Shown here in pieces: positions 27,706 through 37,303 of a DNA stretch of 64,000 nt (positions within the stretch are counted from its first letter, which is position 1; each line of letters begins with the position of its first letter). The stretch is taken from NCBI RefSeq assembly GCF_016107525.1, contig NZ_JABASR010000014.1:1-64000 (forward strand), read 5' to 3'. The translations under genes and the position numbers were made by a program. The notes under the pieces were generated by a model, which saw only the letters and a list, made by a program, of their open reading frames with translations, did no database searches and was not told the DNA's origin. Origin of the DNA: Psychrobacter aquimaris. Lineage in GTDB: Bacteria; Pseudomonadota; Gammaproteobacteria; Pseudomonadales; Moraxellaceae.

Positions 27706-28521
27706 ATGCTAGCCAAAAAACCTAAAGGTGCGACTGAAAAACGCAAAACAAGTAGCGTATCCGGCTTATTGTGGATGTTTGTCGGGGCTGTATTGACCCT
27801 TATGATAGGGGTCTTCATATACTTGTCACCATTATTTGACTTCAGTCCCGCTGACAGCACCGCTGGTAATGATCCTGATCGTCAGGTACAGCCACGTGTC
27901 GACACTGATACCGATAATGGCGATTATGAGTTTTATGATATTTTACCCAATCAAGAGATGGCGACTATTCCTGATGAAGATATTGCTGAAACAGGCAATG
28001 ATCGTATAGGGGATATCAGTGCCTTTGAGCCTGATGTGGTGGTGACTCAACCTGAAGATGGCTCAGCCAGTCGCAATGATGATACTGGTAACTTTGGTAT
28101 CTCTGAAAATACGGTGATTTCGCCCAGCGGTGGCAATAACGCTGCTACCAGTAATAACGGCGACGACATCGTAATCGTTGAAGAAGACGCGACCTATGAT
28201 GGATCGACGCCTGCTAGTAGCAATAGTACTTCTACCAATAATACAGGCGCAGGTAGTGCTAGCGTTCAGGCCGCAAAGCCTGCTGCAACTTACATTTTGC
28301 AGATCAATAGCTTCGGTGATGCGGATGAGGCAGATCGTCGCCGTGCCCAAGTGCTGATGGCGGGTGTAGACGCTAGAGTGGTTAAGAATACGACGGGCAA
28401 TGGTTTGCCAATTTATCAGGTTATTTCTCGCCCGATGAATAATCGCCAAGCAGTAACCACTGCTCAGCAGCGCTTACAAAATAATGGCATTGATTCCATC
28501 ATCGTTGAACAGCGTCGTTAA
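27706..28521 (+). CDS. SPOR domain membrane protein (FtsN-like arrangement)
   Basis: Single-pass inner-membrane protein. A short basic cytoplasmic tail (MLAKKPKGATEKRK) is followed by a membrane helix at about 21-44, a low-complexity acidic, Asn/Ser/Thr-rich periplasmic linker of about 145 residues, and a C-terminal SPOR domain (about 195-269, starting YILQINSFGDADEADRRRA). SPOR domains bind denuded septal glycan. The layout resembles FtsN and the position after argS is typical. GGGAG lies about 10 bases before the ATG. Confidence 0.87.
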   Translation: MLAKKPKGATEKRKTSSVSGLLWMFVGAVLTLMIGVFIYLSPLFDFSPADSTAGNDPDRQVQPRVDTDTDNGDYEFYDILPNQEMATIPDEDIAETGNDRIGDISAFEPDVVVTQPEDGSASRNDDTGNFGISENTVISPSGGNNAATSNNGDDIVIVEEDATYDGSTPASSNSTSTNNTGAGSASVQAAKPAATYILQINSFGDADEADRRRAQVLMAGVDARVVKNTTGNGLPIYQVISRPMNNRQAVTTAQQRLQNNGIDSIIVEQRR

Positions 28522-28562
28522 GTTGCGCTATTTGATAGCAGTTTTAGTTCTTTATTAATAAT

Positions 28563-28591
28563 AAAAAAAGCGTCGCAATGACGTTTTTTTT
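28563..28591 (+). terminator. Terminator after the SPOR gene
   Basis: A-run, short stem CGTC/GACG and an eight-base T-run. The A/T runs can extend the stem. It argues against the next gene starting at 28578, which lies inside it. Confidence 0.75.
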
Positions 28592-28667
28592 ATCTCTAAT
28601 TTTTAGCAAAGTTATTTTTTCTGTTGGTTTATTATCTCTCATCAAAAATTTCATAAAGAGCGTGGCT

Positions 28668-29762
28668 ATGACAGTCTCTCATTCAGCAACACCGCCTACT
28701 GGCCTCATTAAAGCATTTTTCCAAAAGTATTTTATTGATGCTTTCACTGGCATGGCGTTAGGGCTATTTGTCACATTGATTGCTGGTTTAATCATCTCGC
28801 AAATCGGTGGTTGGTTAGCTTTGCCCGCATTGGTCGCGGTGGGCAAGCTTGCCTCAGTACTAATGGGTGCAGGTATCGGGGTGGGTATTGCTTATTACCT
28901 TAAAGCACCAACACTCGTCATGCTCAGCTGTTTGGTGGCGGGTATGCTTGGCGCACACTCTGAAGCATTAATGGCAGGGACGTTATTTACGCCCCAAGTA
29001 GGCGGACCTGCAACCTTTGCCGCGTTACCGGGCAATCCTATAGGGGCCTACTTGACCTCGGTATTTGCTTATCGTGCTGGTACTTGGGTCGCTGGCAAAA
29101 CCAAGCTTGATATTCTATTGATTCCTTTATTGGTATGCGCGGTAGCATTAGCAGTTTGTGCACTACTGAATCCACCTATCGTCGCTGCTGTCGCTGCCAT
29201 TGGCCAAGGTATTCAAGCGGCCACTGAGTTACAGCCCTTGTTAATGGGTATTGTGATTGCAGTGGTGGTGGGTATTTTATTGACATTGCCAACGTCCAGC
29301 GCTGCTATTTGTATCGCAATTGGGCTTGGCGGCGTAGCAGGCGGGGCAGCAGTAGTAGGCTGTGCGGCACACATGATTGGCTTTGCCGTTGCAAGCTTTA
29401 AAGACAACGGCGTCAGTGGCGTGATATCTCAAGGTCTGGGCACCAGTATGTTGCAGATTCCTAATGTATTAAAAAAACCGCTGGTGTTGTTGCCTGCTGT
29501 GATTGCCAGCGCCGTTGTTGGCCCTATTGCGACAGTAGGATTTGGACTGGCATGTACGGCAACGGGTGCAGGCATGGGCACAGCTGGATTGGTCGGCGTA
29601 TTTGGAGTGATTGAAGCATCACAAGAAATCATGAGTACGGGTCAATTATGGACAGCGATTATTCTGTTGATGTTTGTATTACCTGCCCTAATTGCAGGTG
29701 TAGTCGCTTATGTGATGCGCCGTATGGGCTGGCTGGTTGATGGTGATATGAAGCTGCCTTAA
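28668..29762 (+). CDS. PTS EIIC-like membrane protein (PTS_EIIC_2 family)
   Basis: Polytopic membrane protein of about 364 residues resembling the PTS_EIIC_2 family of putative sugar permeases. Recognisable parts are FIDAFTGMALGLFVTLIAG, TFAALPGNPIGAYL and GFAVASFKDNGVSGVISQGLG, in Gly/Ala-rich helices. No EIIA, EIIB, HPr or EI gene is nearby, so a PTS-dependent role is uncertain. I place the start at ATG 28668; the frame also opens at 28578, but that start overlaps a terminator and adds an unrelated hydrophobic stretch. Confidence 0.82.
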   Translation: MTVSHSATPPTGLIKAFFQKYFIDAFTGMALGLFVTLIAGLIISQIGGWLALPALVAVGKLASVLMGAGIGVGIAYYLKAPTLVMLSCLVAGMLGAHSEALMAGTLFTPQVGGPATFAALPGNPIGAYLTSVFAYRAGTWVAGKTKLDILLIPLLVCAVALAVCALLNPPIVAAVAAIGQGIQAATELQPLLMGIVIAVVVGILLTLPTSSAAICIAIGLGGVAGGAAVVGCAAHMIGFAVASFKDNGVSGVISQGLGTSMLQIPNVLKKPLVLLPAVIASAVVGPIATVGFGLACTATGAGMGTAGLVGVFGVIEASQEIMSTGQLWTAIILLMFVLPALIAGVVAYVMRRMGWLVDGDMKLP

Positions 29763-29804
29763 ATTAAAGATAAAGGACGCAAATTGTCCTAACTATCAAT
29801 TATG

Positions 29805-29839
29805 AAAAAGCCCAGCTATTTAAATAGTTGGGCTTTTTT
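29805..29839. terminator. Bidirectional terminator
   Basis: Arms AAGCCCAGCTATTT/AAATAGTTGGGCTT (one G-U) with A- and T-runs outside. It lies between the convergent EIIC-like and cytochrome genes. Confidence 0.9.
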
Positions 29840-29867
29840 ATTATATAAATTATGAGCTTTTTTTTAA

Positions 29868-30818
29868 TTAACGGCGTACATCTTGAGGGGCATCACCATT
29901 TGGCCAATCTTTATCTTTGTTGGCTTTGATAGGTCGCGGCAGATGGGTAAAGTAAGCGGCAATATCAACTGCTTCTTGGTCACTAAGTGAGTTACCTTGA
30001 CCAAAGGGCATTTTGCCTTTGATAAAGGCCGCTGCTGTATAAGTTCGCGCCATACCTGCGCCATCGTTGAAGGATTTGTCTCCAGCTACTGCGGGATAGA
30101 TATAAGTGCCATCGTCATTATATTGACCTTCGCCATTTTCACCATGGCAAACGCTACATTTTTCAGCAAACAGCTTTTTGCCATTGTCCGTATTTGGCTC
30201 TAAAGTTTTGTCTACCTTAACAAAACCGCGCCCTTCAGGCGAGACACCGTAAGGCAAGCCCTGTGATAGCCAGCTCATATAAGACACCATCGCATTCATA
30301 TCATCTGAACCCAGATCAAGCGCTTTGCCATTCATTGAGCGTTCAAAACAGCCGTTGATGCGTTCTTGTATTGAATTAACGCGACCAGCACGTGACCGAT
30401 AAATAGGATAAATGCCCGGCATACCATTCCAAGGCGCCGCGTAGGCCTCTGAGCCATTACCCAAGTGACAGCTGGTACAGTTCAACTGGTTGCCGACATT
30501 GTCAGGCAGCTCTTTATAAGTATGATTGGCGATTTGTAAGCCGCGACGTACTGCTGCGCCGAACTCATCATCTGGAATAGTAGACTCATCTGGCATGCTG
30601 ACGGTTAGTTTGGCACTTGGATTTGAGGCCATTTCGTCTTTAATTTCGGCGGCACGTGCCTCAAGTGATTTAACTCGGGCCAATGCTTCAGCTTCTTCGA
30701 CACGATCGACAGCCTTGGTGTCTTTTTCACTACAGCCTGACAGGCTAACCGCACCAATAGCAAAGACAGCAGCCAGTAAAAAGGAGGAAGAGGGTTTAAT
30801 CCCTAAAAGTGTTTTCAT
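29868..30818 (-). CDS. tsdA: Dihaem c-type cytochrome, thiosulfate dehydrogenase TsdA-like lipoprotein
   Basis: Predicted periplasmic enzyme oxidising thiosulfate to tetrathionate, or the reverse. Haem 1 is at C114-TS-C117-H118; haem 2 is at C221-SV-C224-H225. The RINGCFERSMNGK block gives C157 at the place of the unusual cysteine haem ligand of TsdA, and DDMNAMVSYMSWLS matches the family. The N-terminus is a lipoprotein signal (SLSGC29), followed by a predicted coiled-coil linker (about 33-65), which is unlike soluble TsdA. AAGGA supports the start. A perfect palindrome lies 58 bases upstream of the start codon. The closest alternative is another TsdA-family electron carrier. Confidence 0.82.
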   Translation of the reverse strand: MKTLLGIKPSSSFLLAAVFAIGAVSLSGCSEKDTKAVDRVEEAEALARVKSLEARAAEIKDEMASNPSAKLTVSMPDESTIPDDEFGAAVRRGLQIANHTYKELPDNVGNQLNCTSCHLGNGSEAYAAPWNGMPGIYPIYRSRAGRVNSIQERINGCFERSMNGKALDLGSDDMNAMVSYMSWLSQGLPYGVSPEGRGFVKVDKTLEPNTDNGKKLFAEKCSVCHGENGEGQYNDDGTYIYPAVAGDKSFNDGAGMARTYTAAAFIKGKMPFGQGNSLSDQEAVDIAAYFTHLPRPIKANKDKDWPNGDAPQDVRR

Positions 30819-30875
30819 TGGAATATCCTTATTATCAAAAATAATATGTAATAATATATTTATGTGATAATTTAA

Positions 30876-30890
30876 CTGTCATGATGACAG
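30876..30890. promoter_or_regulatory. 15-bp perfect palindrome upstream of tsdA
   Basis: CTGTCAT-G-ATGACAG, centred about 65 bases upstream of the tsdA start. This is a plausible dimeric regulator site; the regulator is unknown. The surrounding gap 30819-31147 otherwise holds the SDR-side terminator and no gene. Confidence 0.4.
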
Positions 30891-31081
30891 AAGCAATCTT
30901 AATTTTTGTGCAAAAAATCTGAATGAGTAATCAATCTGTAAGTTGCTAGAAACATAATTGTACCAAATATTAAATAATTAAAGTATATAAATAGATAAAG
31001 TGTTTTGGCTTAAGCTGGACATGGATTAATTTCATACGGTAGGAAAAACAGTGTTGAAAAAAAATTCAAATTCTATCGATC

Positions 31082-31123
31082 AAAAAAAGCGCTTAAATAT
31101 TGATAATATTTAAGCGCTTTTTT
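31082..31123 (-). terminator. Terminator after the SDR gene
   Basis: Arms AGCGCTTAAATATT/AATATTTAAGCGCT with a 3-base loop, flanked by A- and T-runs. It lies 25 bases past the SDR stop. Confidence 0.92.
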
Positions 31124-31147
31124 GTGGGCAAGTATTCTTAAGATACA

Positions 31148-32167
31148 TTACTTTGTCGTGCTTGATTTTTTATGGCGGCGTGGTTTTAGCTTACGAGAGA
31201 GCTTATGGACATCGTTCAATATTTGACTGTATGTCGATGGAAATACACGCTGTACCGCGTCGATTATCTTGGCATCGTTACCAATTAGGCAGCGTGGTTG
31301 ATTGGTCGCGGCAGCCTGCAAAATAATCCAAGCGGCTTCACTGGCATCAAACTTCAGAAATTTATTAAAGCTTTGAATGGCTTTGGGGCCAGTACGCATG
31401 CCAATATCATTAATACTGTCATTACCACGGGCACTATTGGCAATATTGGTTTTAATCCCGCCGGGATGAATACAGGTCGCTGACACGCCGCAGCGCTGAA
31501 TATCTAACTCTTGGCGTAAGCTTTCGGTAAAACCGCGTACAGCAAATTTACTGGCGTTATACGCAGACTGCGACGGCTGCGCGGTTAAGCCAAACAGACT
31601 TGAGATATTAATGATGTGACCATTTTTAGAAAATTGGCGTGGTTTGCCATCCTTACTAGCACTACTATCACTTGCTACTTCGCTTTGTTTGACACTATTT
31701 TTAATCAACGGTAAAAATGCCTTGGTGCCGTAAACCACGCCCCAAAAATTGATGTCCATCACCCATTCAAGCTCGCTAATGCTACTGCCTTCGACAGTAG
31801 AATATAATGCTACGCCTGCATTATTAAAGATGAAGTTCACTTTACCATGGTCTGCCATGACGCTGTCTGCCCACGCTTCCACGGCTTTATGGTCTGATAC
31901 ATCAAGTACCGTCATGGTCGCTTTGATGTCATAACCGACGAGCAATTCTTTGGTCTGTGCCAGTTGCACCGCGTTGATATCAGAGAGTGCAACATGACAA
32001 CCCATTTGTGCTAAGTGGATCGCCAGCTCGCGTCCCATACCAGAGCCAGCACCGGTGATAGCGGCGACGTGGTTGCAGTAATAAGGCGCAATATCTTGGT
32101 CTTTATTGGTATGAAAAGGTAGGTATTGACGCATTGAGGTTGCGATAGAAGTAACATTGTTAAGCAT
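31148..32167 (-). CDS. Short-chain dehydrogenase/reductase
   Basis: NAD(P)-dependent oxidoreductase of the SDR superfamily, 339 residues, longer than the usual ~250. The nucleotide motif AAITGAGSGMGRE is at about 34-46, NNAGVA near 116, the serine in HIINISSLFG, and the catalytic YNASK about 11 residues later, followed by PGGIKTNI. The last ~35 residues are strongly basic (KLSRKLKPRRHKKSS). The substrate is unknown. A monocistronic unit between its own terminator and that of clpX. Confidence 0.88.
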   Translation of the reverse strand: MLNNVTSIATSMRQYLPFHTNKDQDIAPYYCNHVAAITGAGSGMGRELAIHLAQMGCHVALSDINAVQLAQTKELLVGYDIKATMTVLDVSDHKAVEAWADSVMADHGKVNFIFNNAGVALYSTVEGSSISELEWVMDINFWGVVYGTKAFLPLIKNSVKQSEVASDSSASKDGKPRQFSKNGHIINISSLFGLTAQPSQSAYNASKFAVRGFTESLRQELDIQRCGVSATCIHPGGIKTNIANSARGNDSINDIGMRTGPKAIQSFNKFLKFDASEAAWIILQAAATNQPRCLIGNDAKIIDAVQRVFPSTYSQILNDVHKLSRKLKPRRHKKSSTTK

Positions 32168-32305
32168 GATAAACAGTCCTTTGTATCATCAGTGATAGGT
32201 GTTGTTAGCACATTTACCTTAGCATGCTTTATGGTTTTAGCTGTGAACGATTGATAAACGCAGCTGTCATTTTTAAGTCATTTATAATTCAAGATAGCCA
32301 GACAT

Positions 32306-32344
32306 AAAAAAGCGTCTTAGCTTATAAAGCCAGACGCTTTTTTT
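32306..32344 (-). terminator. Terminator after clpX
   Basis: Outer arms AGCGTCT/AGACGCT with an inner GCTT/AAGC stem, A-run left and T-run right. It follows the clpX stop by about 45 bases on the minus strand. Confidence 0.85.
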
Positions 32345-32388
32345 AATAACTCATTAACAACACTGAACGATATTTATCCAGTAATGAA

Positions 32389-33663
32389 TTAAGCAATCTT
32401 AGGGATTTTACCTTCATTAATCACTTCTGCGTCAACCAGTACGGTTTTGGCATTTTCCATCGAAGGTAACTCATACATGGTTTCAAGCAAGGCGTTTTCT
32501 ACAATAGAACGCAGTCCACGTGCACCTGTTTTACGCTCCATGGCTTTTTTGGCAATGGCATCAAGTGCTTCTTGCGTAAAGTTAATCTCAGCACCTTCCA
32601 TATCAAACAGATACTTGTACTGTTTCACCAAAGCATTCTTAGGCTCAGTGAGAATCTGTACCAAGGCTTCTTCATCAAGCTCTTGTAGCGCTGCAATGAC
32701 AGGTAGACGACCAATAAGCTCAGGGATAAGGCCAAATTTAATCAAATCTTCTGGTTCAACTTGTTGCAGCAAATCAGAGCTACGACGGCTGTCATCTTTT
32801 GAGCTGACATCGGCGTTAAAACCAATACCGCCTTTTTCTGTACGCTGCTGAATAACCGCATCCAGACCCGCAAATGCGCCACCAACGATGATTAAAATGT
32901 TGCTCGTATCAACTTGGATCAGCTCTTGCTGTGGATGTTTGCGACCACCGTGTGGCGGTATAGCAGCAACGGTACCTTCGATGAGTTTTAGCAATGCTTG
33001 CTGTACGCCTTCGCCTGACACATCACGCGTGATAGACGGGTTGTCGCCTTTTTTGCTGATTTTATCAATCTCATCAATATAGATGATACCTTGCTCAGCT
33101 TTACTGACATCGTAATCTGATGCTTGTAATAGCTTTTGTACGATGTTTTCAACATCTTCACCAACATAACCTGCTTCGGTTAAGGTCGTCGCATCCGCCA
33201 TTGCAAAAGGCACATCAAGCAGACGCGCCAAGGTTTGCGCCAGTAAGGTTTTACCAGAGCCAGTTGGGCCGATCAGCAAGATATTGCTTTTAGCCAATTC
33301 AACCATGGCATCGTCAGCGCCAATCTTCGCTTTTTTACTGTCTTTGGCTAAGGTTTGGCTAACTTTTAGACGCTTGTAATGGTTATAAACAGCAACGGCT
33401 AGGGCTTTTTTGGCGGCGTCTTGTCCGATAACATATTCGTCAAGCTTGGCACGTAATTCTTTTGGCGTTGGTAGTTTTTTATTGACCCAAGAGGTATCAA
33501 TTTCACTGTCATCATCGCCATCTTCAGCGCTGTCAGCGATTAAATCGGTACATAGCTCAATACATTCATTACAGATATTGGCATCGTCAGCGGCAATCAG
33601 CTGCTGTACATCGCTTTTGGCTTTGCCGCAAAACGAGCAATGCGGGGTGTTATCTTCTGCCAT
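32389..33663 (-). CDS. clpX: ATP-dependent Clp protease ATP-binding subunit ClpX
   Basis: AAA+ unfoldase that feeds substrates to ClpP. The N-terminal zinc-binding domain has C9-SF-C12 and C34-NE-C37 (approximate numbering). The Walker A motif is [18 protein letters not shown], Walker B is [11 protein letters not shown], and the RYSL/IGF-type loops follow ([13 protein letters not shown]). The length of 424 residues is normal. AGGAG supports the start. It lies 116 bases after clpP in the order tig-clpP-clpX. Confidence 0.98.
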   Translation of the reverse strand: MAEDNTPHCSFCGKAKSDVQQLIAADDANICNECIELCTDLIADSAEDGDDDSEIDTSWVNKKLPTPKELRAKLDEYVIGQDAAKKALAVAVYNHYKRLKVSQTLAKDSKKAKIGADDAMVELAKSNILLIGPTGSGKTLLAQTLARLLDVPFAMADATTLTEAGYVGEDVENIVQKLLQASDYDVSKAEQGIIYIDEIDKISKKGDNPSITRDVSGEGVQQALLKLIEGTVAAIPPHGGRKHPQQELIQVDTSNILIIVGGAFAGLDAVIQQRTEKGGIGFNADVSSKDDSRRSSDLLQQVEPEDLIKFGLIPELIGRLPVIAALQELDEEALVQILTEPKNALVKQYKYLFDMEGAEINFTQEALDAIAKKAMERKTGARGLRSIVENALLETMYELPSMENAKTVLVDAEVINEGKIPKIA

Positions 33664-33779
33664 ATAAAGGCACTCCTAAAATTTAAAACTTACAAATATT
33701 TTGATTTTTTACATCAAAGCCAAAACGTATAACGCTCAGGCTTTTGATGCCCATCAAAGCTTTTGCTCTTATGCGGTAA

Positions 33780-34475
33780 TTATAAAGAAGCAGGGCGGCG
33801 CTCTAATACTTCGTCGACCAGACCGTACTCTTTAGCCTCGCGAGCATCTAACCAAAAGTCGCGCTCAACGTCTTTTTCGATTTTTTCTAATGGTTGACCA
33901 GTACGTTCTGCCAAAATCTCATTTAAACGGGCACGCGTTTTTAGAATTTCACGAGCATTAATTTCGATATCGGTTGCTTGACCTTGCGCGCCGCCTGAAG
34001 GCTGATGAATCATGACACGAGCATTGGCAAGAGAATAACGCTTGCCTTTTTGACCAGCCGCAAGCAAGAACGAGCCCATGCTATAAGCGCCGCCCATACA
34101 GATGGTCGATACTTCAGGTTTGATAAAGTTCATGGTATCAAAGATCGCCAAGCCTGCACTCACTGAGCCGCCTGGTGAATTAATATATAAATGAATGTCT
34201 TTGTCTGGGTTTTCCGCTTCTAAAAATAGCAACTGTGCGACAATTAGATTGGCCATATGGTCTTCGACTTGACCGGTCAAAAAGATAACGCGCTCACGTA
34301 ATAGGCGTGAGAAAATATCAAACGAGCGTTCACCGCGAGAGGATTGTTCAACGACCATTGGCACCAACGCAGCTTGAGGGGCGCTTTGGGTATATTGCAT
34401 GCCTTGTGCGTCATTGTGCGCACTCATCAGCATATCAAAATGTGGGTTGGCAGTGATGCGATCATAATCTGTCAT
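33780..34475 (-). CDS. clpP: ATP-dependent Clp protease proteolytic subunit ClpP
   Basis: Serine protease of the ClpXP complex. Catalytic residues are visible: serine in [16 protein letters not shown], histidine in VMIHQPSGG, and aspartate in ERDFWLDA. The serine block differs from the usual GQAASMG (Gly and Tyr replace Gln and Ala). The N-terminus has ~40 residues before the mature-type [20 protein letters not shown] upstream of the ATG. A terminator separates it from tig, so it should have its own promoter in the 34476-34780 gap. Confidence 0.97.
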   Translation of the reverse strand: MTDYDRITANPHFDMLMSAHNDAQGMQYTQSAPQAALVPMVVEQSSRGERSFDIFSRLLRERVIFLTGQVEDHMANLIVAQLLFLEAENPDKDIHLYINSPGGSVSAGLAIFDTMNFIKPEVSTICMGGAYSMGSFLLAAGQKGKRYSLANARVMIHQPSGGAQGQATDIEINAREILKTRARLNEILAERTGQPLEKIEKDVERDFWLDAREAKEYGLVDEVLERRPASL

Positions 34476-34789
34476 AAAGATGTCCTATTTATAAGTACAT
34501 AAAATAAAGGGATTGAAGCTAGCGAGCGGCTACGCTTGTATGGCTGCTCATCATGCTAGATGTTGCCGCTTTTTAATAATATTAGCTGGCTGAAATAATA
34601 AGCGCCAGCTGTCGCTAAAAATAATTGAGCTAATGGTAACTTTTTTATTGAGGCAATAGTAACTTATTAATGTGAAAAATGACTTTCTATTCATAACATG
34701 AGTGACTCCCTATTAATAAGGCGTCTGTAACCATTTATCAAGGGGCTTGGTTATAAACGGTCCATAAAGATAGCATATAAATCCCCAAT
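34476..34789. other. Gap upstream of clpP, no gene seen
   Basis: AT-rich non-coding stretch expected to contain the clpP promoter. No heat-shock promoter consensus was clear enough to annotate. Confidence 0.4.
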
Positions 34790-34818
34790 AAAAATGCCCT
34801 AACAAATTTGTTAGGGCA
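34790..34818 (-). terminator. Terminator after tig (perfect palindrome)
   Basis: 24-bp perfect palindrome TGCCCTAACAAA/TTTGTTAGGGCA at 34795-34818, with five T following on the minus strand. It separates tig from clpP. Confidence 0.85.
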
Positions 34819-34894
34819 CTGTGTCAGAGCATTTTTAGATTGCAATTAGCAATGAGTACCATTGAATGGCAAATTGCCAAGTTATCTCACTAAA

Positions 34895-36244
34895 TTACAT
34901 GCCTTGCTGCTGTTGTTGCTGTGCAGCTAGCAAGTCTTGGTAGCTCACTTCTTTATCAGTCACTTTACCTTGCTCGATTAGATAATCAACCACTTGGTCT
35001 TCTAATACAACAGACTCAATGTTAGCGCGCTGCTGCTTGTCATTGGTGTAGTATTCGATCACTTCTGCTGGATCTTCGTAGTTTTCAGCGGCTTCTTTGA
35101 TGAAGGTTTCAACGCGCTCTTGATCTACTTCTAAGCCTTTGGTGTCGATAACACGGGCAACGATGATGCCAAGACGGGCAGCACGTAGCGCTTGCTCTTC
35201 AAATAGCTCATTTGGCAGCATGTCTTTATCAAAGCTATCAGCATTGGCACCGAACTGCTGAGAAAAACGTTGCATCATCATGTTGCGTTGACGCTCGATT
35301 TCTTGCTCTAGCATAGCGTTTGGTACGTCAAACTCGTTCTTTTCTAACAATGCGTCAAAAGTTGCTTGCTTAACTTGGCTACGCGCAGCGTTTTTGATTT
35401 CGCGTTCCATGTTTTTGCGTACATCTTCTTTCAATTTCTCAACGCCGCCTTCTTTTACACCGAATAGCTCAAGGAACGCATCGTCGATTTCAGGTAGCTT
35501 AGATTTTTCAACCAATTTTACGTTGATTTTGAACTGTGCTTCTTTGCCAGCTAGGTTCTCAGCTTGATAATCTTCTGGGAAAGTTACGTCGATAGTTTTT
35601 TCTTCGCCAGCTTTCATACCTTTGATACCAGCTTCAAAACCTGGGATCATTTGGTTGCTACCGATGATTAGTTTGAAGTCTTCAGCTGAACCGCCTTCAA
35701 ATTTTTCGCCGTCGATTGAACCTTCAAAGTCAAAAGTCACTTGGTTATCTTTCGCCGCCATGCCTTTTTTCTCAACGAACTCTTCACGTTGCTTTTGAAG
35801 GTTTTCGATCATGGTGTCGACGTCTTCTTCGCTCACTTTAGCAGTGTGACGCTCAACTTCGATCTCATCGATACCTTGTACGTCTACTTCTGGGAAGATT
35901 TCGACAGTGGCTTGATAGACCAAGAAATCATCTTCAAGTTTTACATCATCGATGTTAGGCATGCCAACAGCGCGGATGTCTTCAGATTTGATCGCTTCAA
36001 AAACGGTATCACGGATAACGTCGTTGATAACTTCTTGTTGAATGCCAGCACCGTACTGTGAGCGGATGTGTGACATAGGGACGTTACCTTTACGGAAACC
36101 GTCAATCTTGGCAGTTTTCGCAACTTGACGAATACGGCCTTCAACTTTGTTTTGAATTTTTTCAACGGGTACTTTAACCGTTAGCTGGGTTTCTTTATTA
36201 GATAGCTTGTTGGTTGTGACTTGTAAATCTGTAGCCATGTTCAT
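34895..36244 (-). CDS. tig: Trigger factor chaperone
   Basis: Ribosome-associated chaperone and peptidyl-prolyl isomerase. The ribosome-binding signature GFRKGNVP is near residue 50. The FKBP-like domain is at about 150-245 ([17 protein letters not shown] and a [13 protein letters not shown] stretch) and the C-terminal helical chaperone domain follows. The end is a Gln-rich tail ([12 protein letters not shown]). 449 residues is slightly longer than E. coli. M3 (36238) is an alternative start with somewhat better AAGG spacing. First gene of the tig-clpP-clpX cluster. Confidence 0.97.
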   Translation of the reverse strand: MNMATDLQVTTNKLSNKETQLTVKVPVEKIQNKVEGRIRQVAKTAKIDGFRKGNVPMSHIRSQYGAGIQQEVINDVIRDTVFEAIKSEDIRAVGMPNIDDVKLEDDFLVYQATVEIFPEVDVQGIDEIEVERHTAKVSEEDVDTMIENLQKQREEFVEKKGMAAKDNQVTFDFEGSIDGEKFEGGSAEDFKLIIGSNQMIPGFEAGIKGMKAGEEKTIDVTFPEDYQAENLAGKEAQFKINVKLVEKSKLPEIDDAFLELFGVKEGGVEKLKEDVRKNMEREIKNAARSQVKQATFDALLEKNEFDVPNAMLEQEIERQRNMMMQRFSQQFGANADSFDKDMLPNELFEEQALRAARLGIIVARVIDTKGLEVDQERVETFIKEAAENYEDPAEVIEYYTNDKQQRANIESVVLEDQVVDYLIEQGKVTDKEVSYQDLLAAQQQQQQGM

Positions 36245-36634
36245 TACACCTTTAAGATTAAATAGTACGTTTGATTGAGTAGTACTTAGGGTTAAATGGT
36301 AATAGACAAACCGTGCCTCAAATTACGGGCATGTATCACGGGTTGCCGTTGGAATAAATAGGGAATAGCGATAATGCTGCAACTTCGAAATCAGCACCAG
36401 CAGCAATCGCCGCTGATACCAAAAGGCAAATTTGCCCAAGTTGTTAGTGCTATCAAATATCAATCATAAACCGTTAATGCACCGCATAATAACGCTTTTT
36501 GGTGAATTATACAGCCAAATAACGGCTTTCAACAAAATTTTAAAAGTAGAACAGTATAATCTATCTGTTTATTAAAGTAAAAATTATCTCTTTAACGGGA
36601 TGTTTACTTATGTTTCTCACCTTTATAAGAGCAC
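36245..36634. other. Gap between tig and rdgB, no gene seen
   Basis: About 390 bases expected to hold the tig promoter and the end of the rdgB transcript region. No clear hairpin or repeat. Confidence 0.4.
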
Positions 36635-37303
36635 CTATAAAGGCAGTTGTGCCAATAACTGCTGAATCGCCTGACCACGATGACTGATGCTATTTTTATC
36701 AGCAGCGCTTAGACTCGCCGCACTGGCTTGCAATTCAGGTAACCAAAACAATGGGTCATAGCCAAAACCACCGTCACCATGCGGTGCCTGCAAAACCTCA
36801 CCTTGCCATAGACCTTGCGCGATAATTGGTAGCGGATCATCGGCATGGCGCACCATCGCCAATACGCAAACGAACATACCTGCGATGGGAGTATTAGGGT
36901 TAGAAGAATCGGCCTGCTGGTCGCGGACAGACTGTAAGTCAGCAATGAGCTTGGTGTTATTCTTGCCATCATTACCATGCTCGCCAGCATAGCGGGCAGA
37001 GTAAATGCCGGGTGCATTACCCAATACAGGCACACACAATCCTGAGTCATCAGCAATGGCAGGCAGTCCGCTGATACGGCTGGCATGGCGTGCCTTGATG
37101 ATGGCATTTTCTACAAAGCTCAGGCCGTCCTCAATCGCATCTTCGATATCGAGCTGACCTTGTGGAATAATGGTCACGTCTAAGTTAGCTTCGGCAAACA
37201 ATCTTTTGAACTCAGCCAGTTTGCCTTTATTATTACTGGCGAGTACCCACTGGTTATCTGATGTCAATTGGGTAGAGAGTAGCGAGGTATTATTGGTACT
37301 CAT
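36635..37303 (-). CDS. rdgB: Non-canonical purine NTP pyrophosphatase (RdgB/HAM1)
   Basis: Hydrolyses ITP, dITP and XTP to keep them out of nucleic acids. Family motifs: VLASNNKGKLAEFKRLF (about 16-32), the acidic ADDSGLCVPVLG with PGIYSARYAGEHG after it, GDGGFGYDPLFWLP, and the C-terminal SHRGQA. The length of 222 residues is normal with a short N-terminal extension. Confidence 0.95.
   Translation of the reverse strand: MSTNNTSLLSTQLTSDNQWVLASNNKGKLAEFKRLFAEANLDVTIIPQGQLDIEDAIEDGLSFVENAIIKARHASRISGLPAIADDSGLCVPVLGNAPGIYSARYAGEHGNDGKNNTKLIADLQSVRDQQADSSNPNTPIAGMFVCVLAMVRHADDPLPIIAQGLWQGEVLQAPHGDGGFGYDPLFWLPELQASAASLSAADKNSISHRGQAIQQLLAQLPL

Noticed and set aside
28578-28667. Upstream extension of the EIIC-like gene
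   Set aside because: Starts inside a terminator hairpin; ATG 28668 fits the family better.
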